Part shown: piece after piece, positions 36,669 through 49,528 of the stretch
Position numbering within the stretch: the stretch's first letter is position 1
Layout of the letters: the number at the start of each line of letters is the position of its first letter
NCBI RefSeq assembly: GCF_016906535.1
Contig: NC_057375.1
Coordinates: forward strand, 1,736,001 to 1,800,000
Direction: 5' to 3'
DNA: 64,000 nucleotides
From: Rhizoctonia solani
Lineage: Eukaryota; Basidiomycota; Agaricomycetes; Cantharellales; Ceratobasidiaceae
Translations under genes and position numbers: made by a program
Notes under the pieces: model-generated
What the model was told of the DNA's origin: nothing
The model's input: the letters and a program-made list of their open reading frames with translations, nothing else
The model's database searches: none

Positions 36669-39152
36669 CAGAGGCCAACACAAGAATCAGACGAAGAGTA
36701 GGGGAAGTTGGGGGAAATGTGGCTGGGTCATAGCGGAGCGGGGCTGCCCTTTTAACCTTCCGTGAATAATGGTACCTAGGCCTCCCTTATTGACTCTGTA
36801 CGGCAAAATGTACCAGACAGGACCGCACACCGTAGTATGCAAGAGTATGTTGAACTATAGTGTGATGTCACTTGGAAAAGACTCACCGCGATAGACCCGA
36901 CTGAGTAACCCGACTATCTGCCGTATTTGTACCGGGAAGCAATTTTGGACAGGTTTCGCCAAGAAATGCATGTTCAAAGACTAAAAAGTATATGCACGAT
37001 CGATAAGCGTGTGGAAACAACGAATAATTCTCCAATGCAACCAGGGGGTTATGCAAGGGGTAGCCGGCTTCGAATAAACTTCGGGTTGGACGATATCAGA
37101 AAGATATCTCCACGTGGGTATGGTATGCCCTTAGTTTGAAAGCTTGAGAGCTCGATCCTGAAAGCAGAGCCAATCTAGGATATATTAATATATTTCTGAT
37201 GGTTGGTAGTGACGCAACTCAACAAGCGAGTGGGGTTCGGAATTCGGGTGCAAGACGCTAAGAGATCGTATCACGGCCTACAAGCAAATACACGAAAGGG
37301 AACCTTTAACCAAGCACAGGAGAACCGTTTGCCAAGAGGCGATACCACAAGGTACTACTCAATTCAGCTAGCAAGGGCTAGATAACACAAGATATAAGCG
37401 CTCAGGTTGGTTGACCAGTGCCATACGGAGGCGGTGATGGAGGCATGTGAGCTTTGTCAATCCGATAAAGAACCGGCTGCTTGAGCTCAACGAACCAGTC
37501 TTCGAGAGATTCGTACAAATCGAAAAGTTAAAAGATTGGAAACTGACGTCTAGCTTTACCCCGAAGGAAGACCGAACATTGGGCAGAATGAGAATAGAAG
37601 ATAGGTTCCGAGGGTCAAAATTAAAACAAACGCCTAATACCCCTCATAACTCGAGCGGTTCTGTAAAACGGAGCTCTCCGGCTGGGAGTCACGTGTGAAT
37701 CGGCTCAAGGCACTGACACAATTATCCGTTTATTTGCTATTTTGAACGTTTACTGAACCAACGCTTAATTCCTTATCGAACAAACTTATGATAGTGATAT
37801 CGGTACAGTACGAGTATGATTGGCTATTCTACTCAACGCATGTACATAGGGTGAATATTCTCGAGAATCGGCTGGCAGAGGGGGGCATTTCCGCCAAGTA
37901 AGGAATACGGTCCGAATGGTTTGACCTAGCACACTATCTGGTGGGCGTCGATGCTATCTAGAAGCAAGCAACCCCGCTTTGGACGTCCTACAATCCCAGG
38001 ATTCCAAGTTTGGCACGTAGGGTGTGGGAGTGCATTTAGCTAGATATGCTATTAAACTTTCCCCAGTGCGTGGCTCCCTTCAAAGTTTCGATTCGAGCAA
38101 GAGTGATTAGTCTTACGAAAAAGCAGGAACAAAGTAGTGTTCATCAAGGTATGATTGGCAATCCAACCAGCTAGTCCTGTAATATCCTAGATATGAAGCA
38201 TGTAGCTGCCACCGGAATTGTTATTTTAGAAGTGATAAAGTTCTCAATGAAAACCCGAACCAGAGATTTCTCCGTGTAGAAGAGAAGTATCTGAGGACGT
38301 TACTTCCGAACCATGACCATATTTTACCTTCTTCTACAGGACACAATATCTGAGCTAATCGGTTACCACAGAGTTCTAGTACCTGCCGAACTTACGCCAT
38401 ATTTCATCCAAGTTTCTCGTATATTACCTTTCAAGCATTCCCATATTAGCAAAAAGGTATGATGCCATAATGTTCCTGGTACAAAAATGTGTGAATGTAA
38501 CCCCAGCAGCTGGATTATGGCTAATAAGTACAGCTTTGCTATGATATCCAACGACAAAACTCGTTTGGATCTACTAATTAATATGCTCGTTTACTGTAAA
38601 ATCCGTCAGACAATTGAACGGTGATAATTTTCACGCGAAATACCTTTTGCTATAACTCACACTTTGGTTTAACGGAAAGCCTGGTCTACTGCCATCCCTT
38701 ATACCTGAAATTCGTATCGAGCAGTCGATAACACGCTTAAATAGAGCCCTATGCCATCGGTTCATCATGTTTATCTGATAAAGGAGATCTTCATGCTTAT
38801 CTAAATACTCGCAACCAACCGCGGACATTTCGGTCGCTGATCGAATTCGACCACCACAAAAAGGGCATGTTATGAATATTGTAAGGCCCAGTAGCTTGCT
38901 AAAAGTATGCCGGATAACACTAGTTATCAACTAATCCCCCCCTCCCTTTGTTTTGAAACAAGAAAAGGTCTAGCGGGCCAACCCATTGCTTCGAGAATTG
39001 AAATGTTGATGAGGAGCTTCAGCCGAATGAACGACCAGGAACAGAATCGCAGCGAGATGAGTTCTTATCTGATAGGCGGCTTCGCATGATACCATTCTGT
39101 CCAGCCGGTATCATGAAGTTTTAGAAATGCAGAGCTTCAAATATAGCACAGA
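36669..39152. other. Intergenic stretch, no gene seen
   Basis: 2.5 kb of AT-rich sequence between the TmpA-like gene and the siderophore transporter. Open frames are short and without motif. The upstream regions of both flanking divergent genes lie here. Confidence 0.6.
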
Positions 39153-41606
39153 ATGTCATCCGACTCGTATACACTCTCCCATTCCACCATGGCCTCAAGC
39201 ATTGAGAAACAGGATTCTCAGCTCGGGCCCGAAAGTGATAAAAATTGGGTACATGACCATAATGAGGATCACACTCTGAAGCCAGCTGGTGTTCGTAAAT
39301 CCGAGGCTGCACAAAAGGTCATTACGGGGAAACACAAGATATGTTTGATCGTCAGGTCAGGCCCTTGCTTTTTAGTTCTTATATTTTCTAACTGGAGGTG
39401 AATCTTCTAGCATTGGGCTTGCTGCATACATATACTCTCTCGACGGTTCTACCACTTGGACGTATCTTGCGTTCGCTGGGTCGGCTCTAAACAACCACTC
39501 TCTTATTACCACTGTGCAAGTGGCCCAAAGCATTATTGGTGCGCCCCAAACTCATTTACTGAGTTGATATCTCATACATCATATCTAGTCGCTTGTGGGA
39601 AACCGTTCATCGCCAAGCTAGCCGACAGCCTCTCGCGCCCCGTGGCATATAGCTTGGTTGGTAAGCACAGAAGCCAGTTTTACTGTTATTTGTACTAAAG
39701 ATCTTTCAGTTTTCTTTTACGTTCTCGGCTATATTATCATTGCTTCTGCCCAGAGCATCGCAACTGTCGCTGGCGGTATTGTTATCTATGCGGTCGGATA
39801 CACGTGAGTATCTTCAACCACCAATCGTTTACCGTATATTTATTCTGTATATATCGCCAGTGGTCTGCAACTTCTTCTCCAAATTATTATTGCTGATACT
39901 ACAACCCTGAAATGGCGCGGACTGTCTTCTGGTCTGGTCGCGGCGCCGTTCATCATCAATGCGTTTGCAGGATCAGAGGTTTCTGCTGGCGTTATGGCTT
40001 CCGGGGGGCCGGGCTGGCGGTGGGGATGTAAGTTCTGTTTATACTCTTTCTTTCTCTTTATTCATTTTACATTTTACTAGATGGGATGTTCGCTATTCTC
40101 GTTCCGGTGACCATCCTTCCCTTGATTCTCACCCTTGGATGGGCTTAGCATAAGGCTAAATCGCAAGGGCTCGTCGAACCAGCTCCTCAATCATCTGCGA
40201 GAGGAATGAACAAGTTCAAAGCTGTTTGGGAAGAGGTTGATATGCTCGGACTATTAATACTCGCTGGAGGAGTTGCGTGTGTACTTTTGCCGCTTACCCT
40301 TGCAAAAAGTGCCAAAGGGGGATGGGCGAATCGTGAGTAGTTATATGCGGATAATAAGTTAGTGCCGATAATTCTTTTCAGCGTCAATGATCACCATGCT
40401 TACTGTTGGGCCAATCCTCTTTATTGCCTTTGGAATATACGAATGGAAGTTCGCCGCGTATCCCATTGTACCTATGAGGTTCTTGCGCAATAAAGCAGTG
40501 GTCGGCGCTGCCTTGATTGGCTTCTTTGATTTCGTCTCATTCTACTTGACATTTTCATACCTATACTCATTTGTGTTCGTGATAAAAGGATGGTGAGTGC
40601 TTGAGTCTTACTGCAAGCATATTCACCCACTATGTATCAGGGAGCTTCGGTACCTCAACTATTTCTCCTCAACACAAACGGTTGCCCTTACCGTTTTCGG
40701 TATTATAGCGGGAGCGATCATGCGAACTACTCATCGCTACAAATGGATGCTCGTGACCGGCTTGTTTATCCGCCTATTTGGTGTCGGCCTCATGATACAC
40801 TCTCGAGGCGCCAAAGGAAACACTGGGGAACTTGTCATGACTCAAGTATGTACTGAATTAAACGCCTCACTAATTGTTCCCACATAAAACTGTTTATCAG
40901 GTGATTCAAGGACTGGGAGGAGGTTTCGCCGCTGTCGCGTCCCAAGTCTCGGCCCAAGCATCAGTTCCACATAGCGAGGTTGCGATCGTGACAGCCATGG
41001 TCTTGCTCGTGACTGAAATCGGAGGAGCAATCGGGACCGCCATGGGTGGGTCCACTAGTCTGTTCCCCGGAATTATTGCGATTGACCGTACTCGTTCGGT
41101 TTGTCTCTGTATTCCTTAGCCGGCGGCATCTGGACGTAGGCTATGTCGGTACACTGTGTGGCAAACATGCATACTAACCGATCACTCAGGAACACCATGC
41201 CTCGACAGCTGGAGATTCATCTCCCCGATGTTAATTCGACTGTCCGAGCTGAACTTTTCAGTAGCATCACAACCATCGCTAGCTATCCTCCGGGGGACCC
41301 GATTAGGGAAGGCGTAATTCAAGGTAAGCATGGGTCACCCATACAGATAGAGACATGCGGCCTGATTGCATTCAAGCATATGACGAAACCATGAAAGTGC
41401 TGTTGATTGCTGCAACGGCCATAGGTAAAGATTCCGATTGGGCGTTCGGAAGTAACAAAAAGAACTCACTAATCCCTTCAGCGATCATTCCTCCCGCTCT
41501 TGCACTCCTAATGCCTGACTATTTCCTGGGAGATACCCAAAATGCAGTGGAAGGTACTACCCTTACTGGAGAAGTTGCTCGCCACGTGCCTCAGGGGAAG
41601 GTCTGA
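39153..41606 (+). CDS. MFS siderophore-iron transporter with an in-frame stop
   Basis: Major facilitator with about 14 membrane segments, of the Sit1/Arn type that imports ferric siderophores by proton symport. Diagnostic segments: SLDGSTTWTYLAFAGSAL after helix 1, then AKLADSLSRPVAYSLV (the loop 2-3 motif), ADTTTLKWRGLSSGLVAAPF, GGPGWRWGYGMFAI, QGLGGGFAAVASQVSAQASV and WTNTMPRQLEIHLP. The start is ATG 39153 (or the in-frame ATG 39189); stop TGA is at 41604-41606. Everything is in frame across about nine introns except one TAG at 40147-40149, between Gly-Trp-Ala and His-Lys-Ala-Lys, just after helix 6. One base change (GAG or CAG to TAG) would explain it. The allele as written would stop halfway, so it may be a pseudogene, a variant of one nucleus, or a base-call error. 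Confidence 0.85.
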
Positions 41607-41745
41607 TTATAATTTATTCGATCAAGAAAGAATGATAGTTCAAGCATGGAGGGGTTGGGTGGATTTGTGTCTGTATTTTCTAAAAATAACATCATGCTCA
41701 ATTATCAGAATCATACAGTAAAACGAAAGGGAAGGCCGAGTACAG

Positions 41746-42926
41746 TTAGTCATCCAAGTCGTACTCCTCGTCACTTTCCTGAAGGCCAAGCGAGTCAACC
41801 GGGTTCGTGCTGAACGACATGGAGGGCAATATTCCGTGTCTGAGAACTTTGTAAGCAGATCCAAATGCCTAATTTACTTTGAAAGACTTACTTGATCAAA
41901 AGGTTCTGAATGCCCCTTGACCAGCTTCCCAGTCAACCCGAATAAATGTATGCTCTAATTGGCCCCCGCGATACACCAATACTGTGGGTAGCATATCAAC
42001 ATCAACTTCGACTGATGGGCCAGCTGTCTTTGAATTAGTCAATTATCATTTTCCTGTGTGGAGGGTGCTCACCGTCGGACCCATGTTCCTCGTCACTATC
42101 AATCGCACAGACAGGGGCAATCCTGGGGTCAAATAAACCGGAGCCCGAATTTAATACCGCAAAACCGATGGCACTAGCTCTAGCCCTCAAAAACTTGGTC
42201 GAAACATGTGAACGGGCGATACGTGCTAGAGATTCGTCCACAGCAGCACAGCGAGATACTCCCTAGAAGAAAATTAAGCATCAAGTCCACACGACCGAGA
42301 ATGTTACCCACTAGTTCGTAGATATGCACTACAACCCATGTTTGAGGCCTCTCGTTCTCTACGGCATCGACAAAGCCGTGTACACCGATTTCGCGCAGAT
42401 GACCGAATCCAGCACTCCCGCCTGTTGCCCGTTCCTTCAACTCACGCCACCTGCGCCTTCGGTACCGCTCTTTCGCATCCTGCTCTTCTTCCAGTTTCTT
42501 CGCAACTTCGTCTTCTTTAAACGTTCGTGCTGTAAGGGCCGTCTTTTCCAATTTGGCATTCAGCTCGGCAATCTCCTGTGCTCGTTTCGAATTTTCTCGA
42601 GCCCTCGCCTCGGCACGGTCCCGAATAACGCCTTTAACACCTGTGCGTCCTGGTCCCATTCCTGCCACAAAAATAACGCAAGGGGTTTTACCCTGGTGAG
42701 ATGAGAAAACGTCTGTGGCGGGCAATAAAATATATTCACCAATCGAATTATGAGCTTGAGGGGCATCTATTGGCGATTCAGGGCGTGAAAAGTCGGATCC
42801 AAACAGTTCGTCGTCAGTATTCGGCGTAGGGCTGACCGAACGAGACCGCTGAGGAGACTTTTCACCATCACCACCCTTGTTGAAAAGAGCTCCAGAGAGG
42901 ACCAATTCTTCCAACCCGGCGTCCAT
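41746..42926 (-). CDS. Phosducin-like protein (thioredoxin fold)
   Basis: ATG at 42926-42924; introns join in frame to TAA 41748-41746. An acidic N-terminal region of about 60 residues leads to GPGRTGVKGVIRD, a long basic/acidic helix (RAEARARENSKRAQEIAEL), then FGHLREIGVHGFVDAVENE, VVVHIYEL, CAAVDESLARIARSHVSTKF (the thioredoxin-like domain) and DVDMLPTVLVYRGGQLEHTF. This is the PhLP1 family, a co-chaperone that works with the CCT chaperonin to assemble G-protein beta-gamma dimers. The C-terminal tail ends acidic (ESDEEYDLDD). One TGA lies in frame at 41898-41896, between Thr-Phe and Ser-Ile/Leu-Arg-His-Gly; a CGA or GGA codon would continue the protein. It could be a nonsense change, a base-call error or a misjudged exon border. 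Confidence 0.78.
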
Positions 42927-43394
42927 GTATATAATGATATGGAGTTCCTAGTTATTTCGACGTTTCTCAGCAGAGTTTCAGTTGAACAAGTGATGCGGCG
43001 GTAGGTCTCAAAGGTGGATGAGGGCAAGTATAAGTTCTATTTCAGGATTGGTGAATTGGGAGTGCAACACTATGCTGAGTCATTAATCGAACCCTGGGCG
43101 CTTAATAACAAACGCATGTGCTTTCACGCAAGTGTCTAGTTTTGAGGGGTACCACGCTAGCTCACTCTAGAGATAGTAGCTAGTGGTACTAATAATAACC
43201 ATTTTGGCCGTGCCATGTGGGCTCGTAAGTCTCAAGAAGATTATTGAGTGCATTAGCTCAGATCTCGCTTATAGGGAAACATCCCGGTCTGGGAAAGATG
43301 ACCAAACAGAGTACTTCTTCTCCGAGTGTTTATACATGCGTCATTAGACTCTACAACTCAGTCAACAAATATTACGCTTGCATCCCTTGACTCT

Positions 43395-45620
43395 TTATTC
43401 GTCTGTGCCCAATACAGAAAGACTCAATAGCTTCACAGCTCTCTCAGACCGAGGAGTGATTGAACATCTGAAGTCGGCGGGATAGCTATTCAAAGGTTGA
43501 AAAATTTCCCATCCTGAGTGGTTCAGGCACCTACCTTATGAGTGCGTTCGATTTCATGTTAATCTCCGGAAGTATCTCCTTCCCTTCCTCATCCTTGATA
43601 GGTCTCACATCAACAACATCAGAAAGTCGAAATGGTAATGAACAGCGCGGACTCGGCCAAGTGTACTCCGGGACATGATCTTCAGCTTGGATCAGTTTCG
43701 TCTTTGGGACTGACATGGGAGCTGACAGCGCACCTTCTGCCAAAGCCGAATGCAGGGGCTTTTGGGACGCGAGGATCCAAGAAGCGGTCTGGGTCGAACT
43801 TATCGGGCTCAGGATAAACCGATTCGTTACGTGTAAATGCCCTGTAGAAAATGCCCATTTGAAATGTGGATCAGACAGGTTTATTTATCACAATAAAGAT
43901 CCTACTTACCAAAGGTTCCCTATACTGGATATACGTTTAGTTGTCAAAATATACTGGTATTGCCTCACAGTGGAGGTACTCACACAGTTGCCCCTTGGGA
44001 ATAAAGTATCCGCGATACTCGTCGTCCTCAGTACTAGCATGGGGTACACCTTGAGAAGCAGCATTTGTCAGGCCGTACAAAAGCTTTAGTTGTATAAAAC
44101 TGCCTACCGAGTGGAACAACAGGCTGCCAGCGTTCAACTTCCTTCAGCACACATTCGACGTACGGAAGCGACTCTCTGTCGTCCATTTCGGGGAGCCTAT
44201 CTTGTCCAAGCACTCTGTCAACCTCGGCCTGAGCTTTAGCTTGGATGCGTGGGTTGAGGGTCATTGCCAGGATGAAAACAAGCAGTGAGGCAGCAGTCTA
44301 GTGGTTCAAATGAATAGATTTGCAACCTGGGTGAATATCAGTTAAACACTCACAGTATCAACTCCGGCTATCACCAAATAAGTAATTAACTGCAACAAAC
44401 CAGTGCACCCATATATCAAGCTTACCACCGAATAAGTTACCAGTAACCCATTTGATAATTTCTTCGTCCTCTGAATTATTGCAGTCTTCATTCGGCTTGT
44501 TCTCCAGCTTTGTCAGAAGTGATTGTACAATCGAATGGTCAGCTGTTCCAGATGCCTGTATCCACGTTCCGTGCGATTGACTTGGTGACCAGACTCTATT
44601 CAACTCACAATCTGCTGCTTTGTCCAGTCAAACGGTGCGTTTATCATTTCGTCCTTCTCCTCGTTCCATGCTTTCACAATTTTCTTCCATCCCGTTCCTG
44701 GGAACCAGTCTGGAAAGTACCGCAACCATGGCATCGTGTTGACAAAAAAGTCTATAGTAAAATTTGAGCTGCAACGGTGAGGGTATACGCAGCAAAGGCT
44801 TACTTCCGGGTATCCCGGCAGAATTTAAGTGATCAATGGAGGTTTCCACAACCTTGACCAGACGGTCATGCGGGGAAGTGACTTTGTAACCATACACAGT
44901 GGACAAAAGTATGGAGCCCATCATCCTTTTTTGCTCAGCTTTAGTATGCAAGATATCATCAGGTCGTCGTAGGTTTTGACTAACCTCCTAACGTCCTCAA
45001 TAAAATTACCAGGGTTGATGGAGATACGTTGTAGAGCCAACCTAGACTCCTTGACCAATGATGGCCAAAACTCCTCACTTGCGGTTTTGTGGAGTACACT
45101 GTGGGTCACCCGGCGTTGAGTTCGCCATCGGTCCCGTACGGAAGAAGTGCCGTGAGTTTACTCCAGTCCACTCTGTGCTGCTGGTCAGTGTCGCAGACTA
45201 ACTGTGATGGTTTATTACTTACAGGTCGGGATATGTGATCATCGGTAATTGAGGACGGCTGGAGTAAATCGTTGAACGTTTATCGAGTAGCTCATTGGCT
45301 GCTTCCGCGGAGTTCAGCACTATAAAGGTTTGCCCGAATATAGTGATGGATATTATGTCGCCTAATTCATTATGTCGCATATGTCGAATTCAAGAAAATT
45401 TCAGCTACTTACTGTTCAACTCTTTTGCCCACCTTGTGTATATAAGGTGTTCATCCGATGTAGGAAGTACTCTCAAGTGTCCAATAAGGGGGTCCGGTTT
45501 GGGGCCAGGAGGAAGAGGCAGCTTCCTGGTGTGTCGAGACATAGCATACAACGCCCATGCTGCTAGTAGGGACGTGGTGATGACAACAGACTCGTCGACG
45601 ATTGTGGAAAATTGGTACAT
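43395..45620 (-). CDS. Cytochrome P450 monooxygenase, copy A, with single-base frame breaks
   Basis: ATG 45620-45618 starts an N-terminal membrane anchor ([16 protein letters not shown]), then [16 protein letters not shown] (proline hinge). Further along are [13 protein letters not shown] helix C, the I-helix AGVDTT, KEVER (ExxR of helix K), DPDRFLDPR, and the haem loop [16 protein letters not shown], whose Cys is the haem ligand; an intron splits this loop between Arg-Arg and Ser-Cys. Stop TAA is at 43397-43395. Class: ER-bound fungal P450 of the type often labelled O-methylsterigmatocystin-oxidoreductase-like; the substrate is unknown. Compared with copy B, bases are missing near 45131-45136 (GGGACC for GGGGACC), 43993-43998 (CCCAAGGGG for CCCAAAGGGG), 43624 and 43611. 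All four lie in short runs. Either this copy is a recent pseudogene or the assembly is wrong here. Confidence 0.85.
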
Positions 45621-47293
45621 TGGATCCCAACCAGCGGTCGTGATTCTAGTGTGAAGTTCCTTTGACTCCTTTTATTTATATTAAATGAATGTATATAGCC
45701 AAGAAATTTGACACATTCTAACGTTACCAGAAGGTAAGAAAAGACAACGGGTTTCTTCTCATAATATCTAAAATTGGTTCTAAGCTAAGCTGAAATGAGC
45801 TGCCCCAGCCTCGGAGTTGGCTGGTTCCCTTGGTATTGTGACTGTCTCCTATTTGGAGTGTTCGGAGTTGTCCATGTATAGTTGTAGGTATCGTAATTAC
45901 AATGCCGGTGAGTATCAATCTTTCCATCTAACTGGCCATTTCTCATCCCCAGTTTACCAAATGGGCCAAACGCTTGTAACTACCTCTAGTAAAGGAACGA
46001 GGTAATTTGGCCTCTGAGCACTTGCCGGGCCTTTGGCTTCTAGTAGAATAGCTCAGGTTAGCTTAGAAGTGTTTTTAAACCTTATAGGAAGGTACCGAAC
46101 AAAAGGTGTGAGGTCCAGTGAGTCATGATTTGCCAAGATAACATAACATGATGGGTAGAGTTTGGCATGGAAGAGTGTGCGTGACTCACACACAACGCCC
46201 ACACCTATTTGTCAGCACTTTAGTTGCTACGCAGGTCATTCAAGGCTTAGCGTTTTACCGCAGTTGAGCTCAAATGTAACTGCAGACTTATAAATAGACC
46301 ACCACTTGTGTATATTCCAATTTAAGACACTGGTAAATCAACCTTATCTACTCCAAATCCAGGCTATGAGTCAAGAAGCACTACGACTTCCCAAACCCCA
46401 TCTTTCAATGGCCTTTTGTACCAAGAATGTAAGGAAATCCTAGTACAGAAAGTATTATAACATCTAGTGCTGTAAGTGCTCGATTGTTGACCTCCCGTGA
46501 GAAAAAGCACGTTCAATATTTATGGACGTGGCTCAAATTGAGCACCTGTTCTTTAAGTATTCATATGTGCACTACTGGGAACCTTGAGCTAATGCCCACC
46601 CTAACTATAAACGGGCCAAACCTTGAGCACCACTAGAGCCAAATGTAGTGCCACATACTCATTCCTAGGCTAAAGCCTCTGTGCTTTTGAGAGCATATAC
46701 TTCTTGATCGTACAAGTCGCATGCGATGCTTTCTTTTTTCTTACAAAAACAGCTATGCAGAACTAGTTTTTCAGCGTGTGCACAATTGTATCTTAAATTA
46801 CAAAATTGGTCGCAGCGCTTTGTTCTTGTCGACAATGGTCCGCTTGTTGCCAACACTGCGTTTTTTTTGTACCGCGACGCATTTAATAACTTTTTGTAAT
46901 TTTAAGTACAAATCCATGCCTTATGTTTGAACATTTTACTCACCTCGGACTTTGTTGAGCATTCCCAGCACCCCCTTGGTGTTGTGCATGTGAGCACTTT
47001 GGCAAACACCAATCTACTATATTAGCATGGGAGTTTTCGACTAAATGAGATTCTACGGAAATACTAGGAGGCATGCTTGTATTCTATTAGATTTTTACTT
47101 CAACTCAAACTCTTCATAGGTTTCCGGGTTTTATATTTTATGCATCGTCAAAGTGGCTGTGCCACTAGTAGAGCCAAATTTGAAATTGTGTAACGCCAAA
47201 GTCGAAACGCTCAAATTTGCCCTAACCTATATATGGTCTTTATTAGACTCTACAGCCGAATCGATAATCTTTATGTCCACACGTTTTGAATCG
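45621..47293. other. Intergenic stretch between the two P450 genes
   Basis: 1.7 kb, AT-rich, without a recognisable gene. It contains the upstream region of P450 copy A and the 3' side of copy B. A few T and A runs occur, but no transposon ends. Confidence 0.6.
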
Positions 47294-49528
47294 TTAGCCA
47301 TCTGTTCCCAACACAGAAAGACCTAATAGCTTCAATGCTCTCTCAGACCGAGGAGTGATTGAGCATCTGAAGTCGGCAGGATAGCTATATAAAGGTTGAG
47401 ACACATCTTGGTTTGAATAATACAATCACCCACCTCACGAGCGCATTTGTTTTCATGTTAACCTCTGGAAGTATCTCCTTCCCTTCCTCATCCTTGATAG
47501 GTCTCACATCAAACAACATCAGAAAGGTCGAAATGGTGATGAACAGCGTAGACTCAGCCAAGTGTACTCCGGGACATGATCTTCAGCTTGGATCAGTTTT
47601 GTCTTTGGGACTAATACAAAAGCTGATAGCGCACCTTCTGCCAAAGCCGAATGCAGGGCCTTTGGGACGCGAGGGTCCAAGAAGCGGTCTGGGTTAAACC
47701 TATCAGGCTCAGGATAGACCGACTCGTCGTGTGCGATCGCCCTGTATATAGTTTGTATTTATCATAGCGGGCTCCAACGGTTTACTTACCAAACGTTTCC
47801 TACACTGAGTATACATTCAGTCATTGAATTATCCCATGCTACTTTACAGTGGAGGTACTCACACAGCTGCCCCTTTGGGAATAAAATATCCACAATACTC
47901 ATCGTTCTCAACGCTAGCATGTGGAATAGCTTTGGGAGTAGGATACTCAGCACATAGAGATGTTCCAGCCGTTTAAGAGTGACCTGCCAATTGGAGTGAC
48001 TGGCTGCCAGCGTTCAACTTCCTTCAGCACGCATTCGACGTACGGAAGCGACTCTCTGTCGTCCATTTCGGGGAGCCTATCTTGTCCAAGCACTCTGTCA
48101 ACCTCGGCCTGAGCTTTAGCTTGGATGCGTGGGTTGAGGGTCATTGCCAGGATGAAAACAAGCAGTGAGCGGCGGTCTAGTGACTCGAATGAGTGAAATA
48201 GCGACGAGAACGAATTTTGAACCGGCACCTACAGTGTCAGCTCCGGCTGTCTCCAAATAAGCAATAAATCACAATAAAACAGCGCATATATGCACCAAAC
48301 TCACCGCCGAACATGTTCCCAGCGACCCACTTGATGATATCTTCTTCTTCTTCCGCATGGTTAAGTTTAAGATTCGAATTGTTTTGGAGATCCCCTAGAA
48401 GCGACCCCACGATAGAATGAGGGGCCGAGCCAGATGTCTTTATCCACACTTGTCGTCATCAACCTCTTAACTGAATCTCGGCTAACTCACCATCCGCTGC
48501 TTTGTCCAATAAAACGGTGCATTTATCATTTCATCCTTTTCTTCGCTCCATGCTTTGGCAGTTTTCTTCCATCCTGTTCCGGGGAGCCAGTCTGGAAGGT
48601 ACCGCAGACATGGTATCGTATTGACCAAAAAGTCTACAGTCGGAACTGAGCAGAATACCGAGATGATGATATGCTGAAAGGACTTACTCCCCTGTATCGC
48701 AGCATCACACAGATGATCTAGTGCGAGCTCTACCAGCTCCACTAGATGATCATTCGCCGATGTGACTTCGTAGCCATACACGGCGGATAGAAGTATGGAT
48801 CCCGTCATCCTGCTCGTTGGACTCGAATGATTAGAACACCACTGAATCCCTACACATACACATTCCAACTGACCTCCTGATCTCCCGGATAAAAGCATCG
48901 GGATTGGTCGAAATGCGTTGTAGAGCCATTCTGGAGTGCTTGACCGACACTGGCCAAATCTCCATTGTAGCCTTTTTATGAAGTACCTTGTGTGACATCC
49001 GGCGTTGTGCCCGCCACCGGTCTCCGTAAGGAAGAAAAGAGGTGAATTTACTCCAGTCTACTCTGTACCATTTTCGTAAGTGTGGTAGAGCGCGCTGGTA
49101 TAGTCCATAACGTACAGATCGGGGTATGTGATCATCGGTAGTTCTACACGACTTGAGTAAATTGTTGAACGTCGATCAAAGAGTTCGTTGACAGCTGCTG
49201 TAGAATTCAGCACTACAGTAGTTTGCCCCAGTACAGTGATGGATACGATGTCGCCTGATTCAACATGGCATTGACTTTAGATCTGAAAAAGTGATTCAAC
49301 AATCTTACTGTTCAGCTCCTTTCCCCACCTTGCATATACACGGTGCTCGTCTGATGTAGGAAGTAATCTCAAATGACCAATTAAGGGGTCCGATTGAGGG
49401 CTGGGAGGCAGCTTCTGGGTGCGTCGAGACATAGCATACAGTATCCATGACACTAGTAACAATGCGGCAATGACCAAGGGGAGGTCAGGCGTCGTGCTAG
49501 GAAAGCAATTCATTGCGCCCCAGGTCAT
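47294..49528 (-). CDS. Cytochrome P450 monooxygenase, copy B, with single-base frame breaks
   Basis: Same exon layout as copy A, 3.9 kb away on the same strand, so a tandem duplication. ATG 49528-49526 (or 49513-49511) precedes a membrane anchor (LVIAALLLVSWILYAM). The proline hinge is altered (KLPPSPQSDPLIGH). Helix C reads YGDRWRAQRRMSHKVLHK, the I-helix AGADTT, helix K KEVER, then [19 protein letters not shown] and the haem loop [16 protein letters not shown], split by an intron. The end is [20 protein letters not shown] with TAA at 47296-47294. Two one-base losses are seen relative to copy A: near 47656-47659 (GCCCTGC for GCCCCTGC, right before the haem loop) and near 48168-48172 (GCCGCTCAC for GCCTCAC-type in the I-helix exon). 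The intron after Thr-Pro-Ile uses a GC donor at 47987. Confidence 0.85.

Noticed and set aside
42324..42704. 126-codon plus-strand frame
   Set aside because: It is the shadow of the phosducin-like gene on the other strand, whose conserved motifs fix the true frame.
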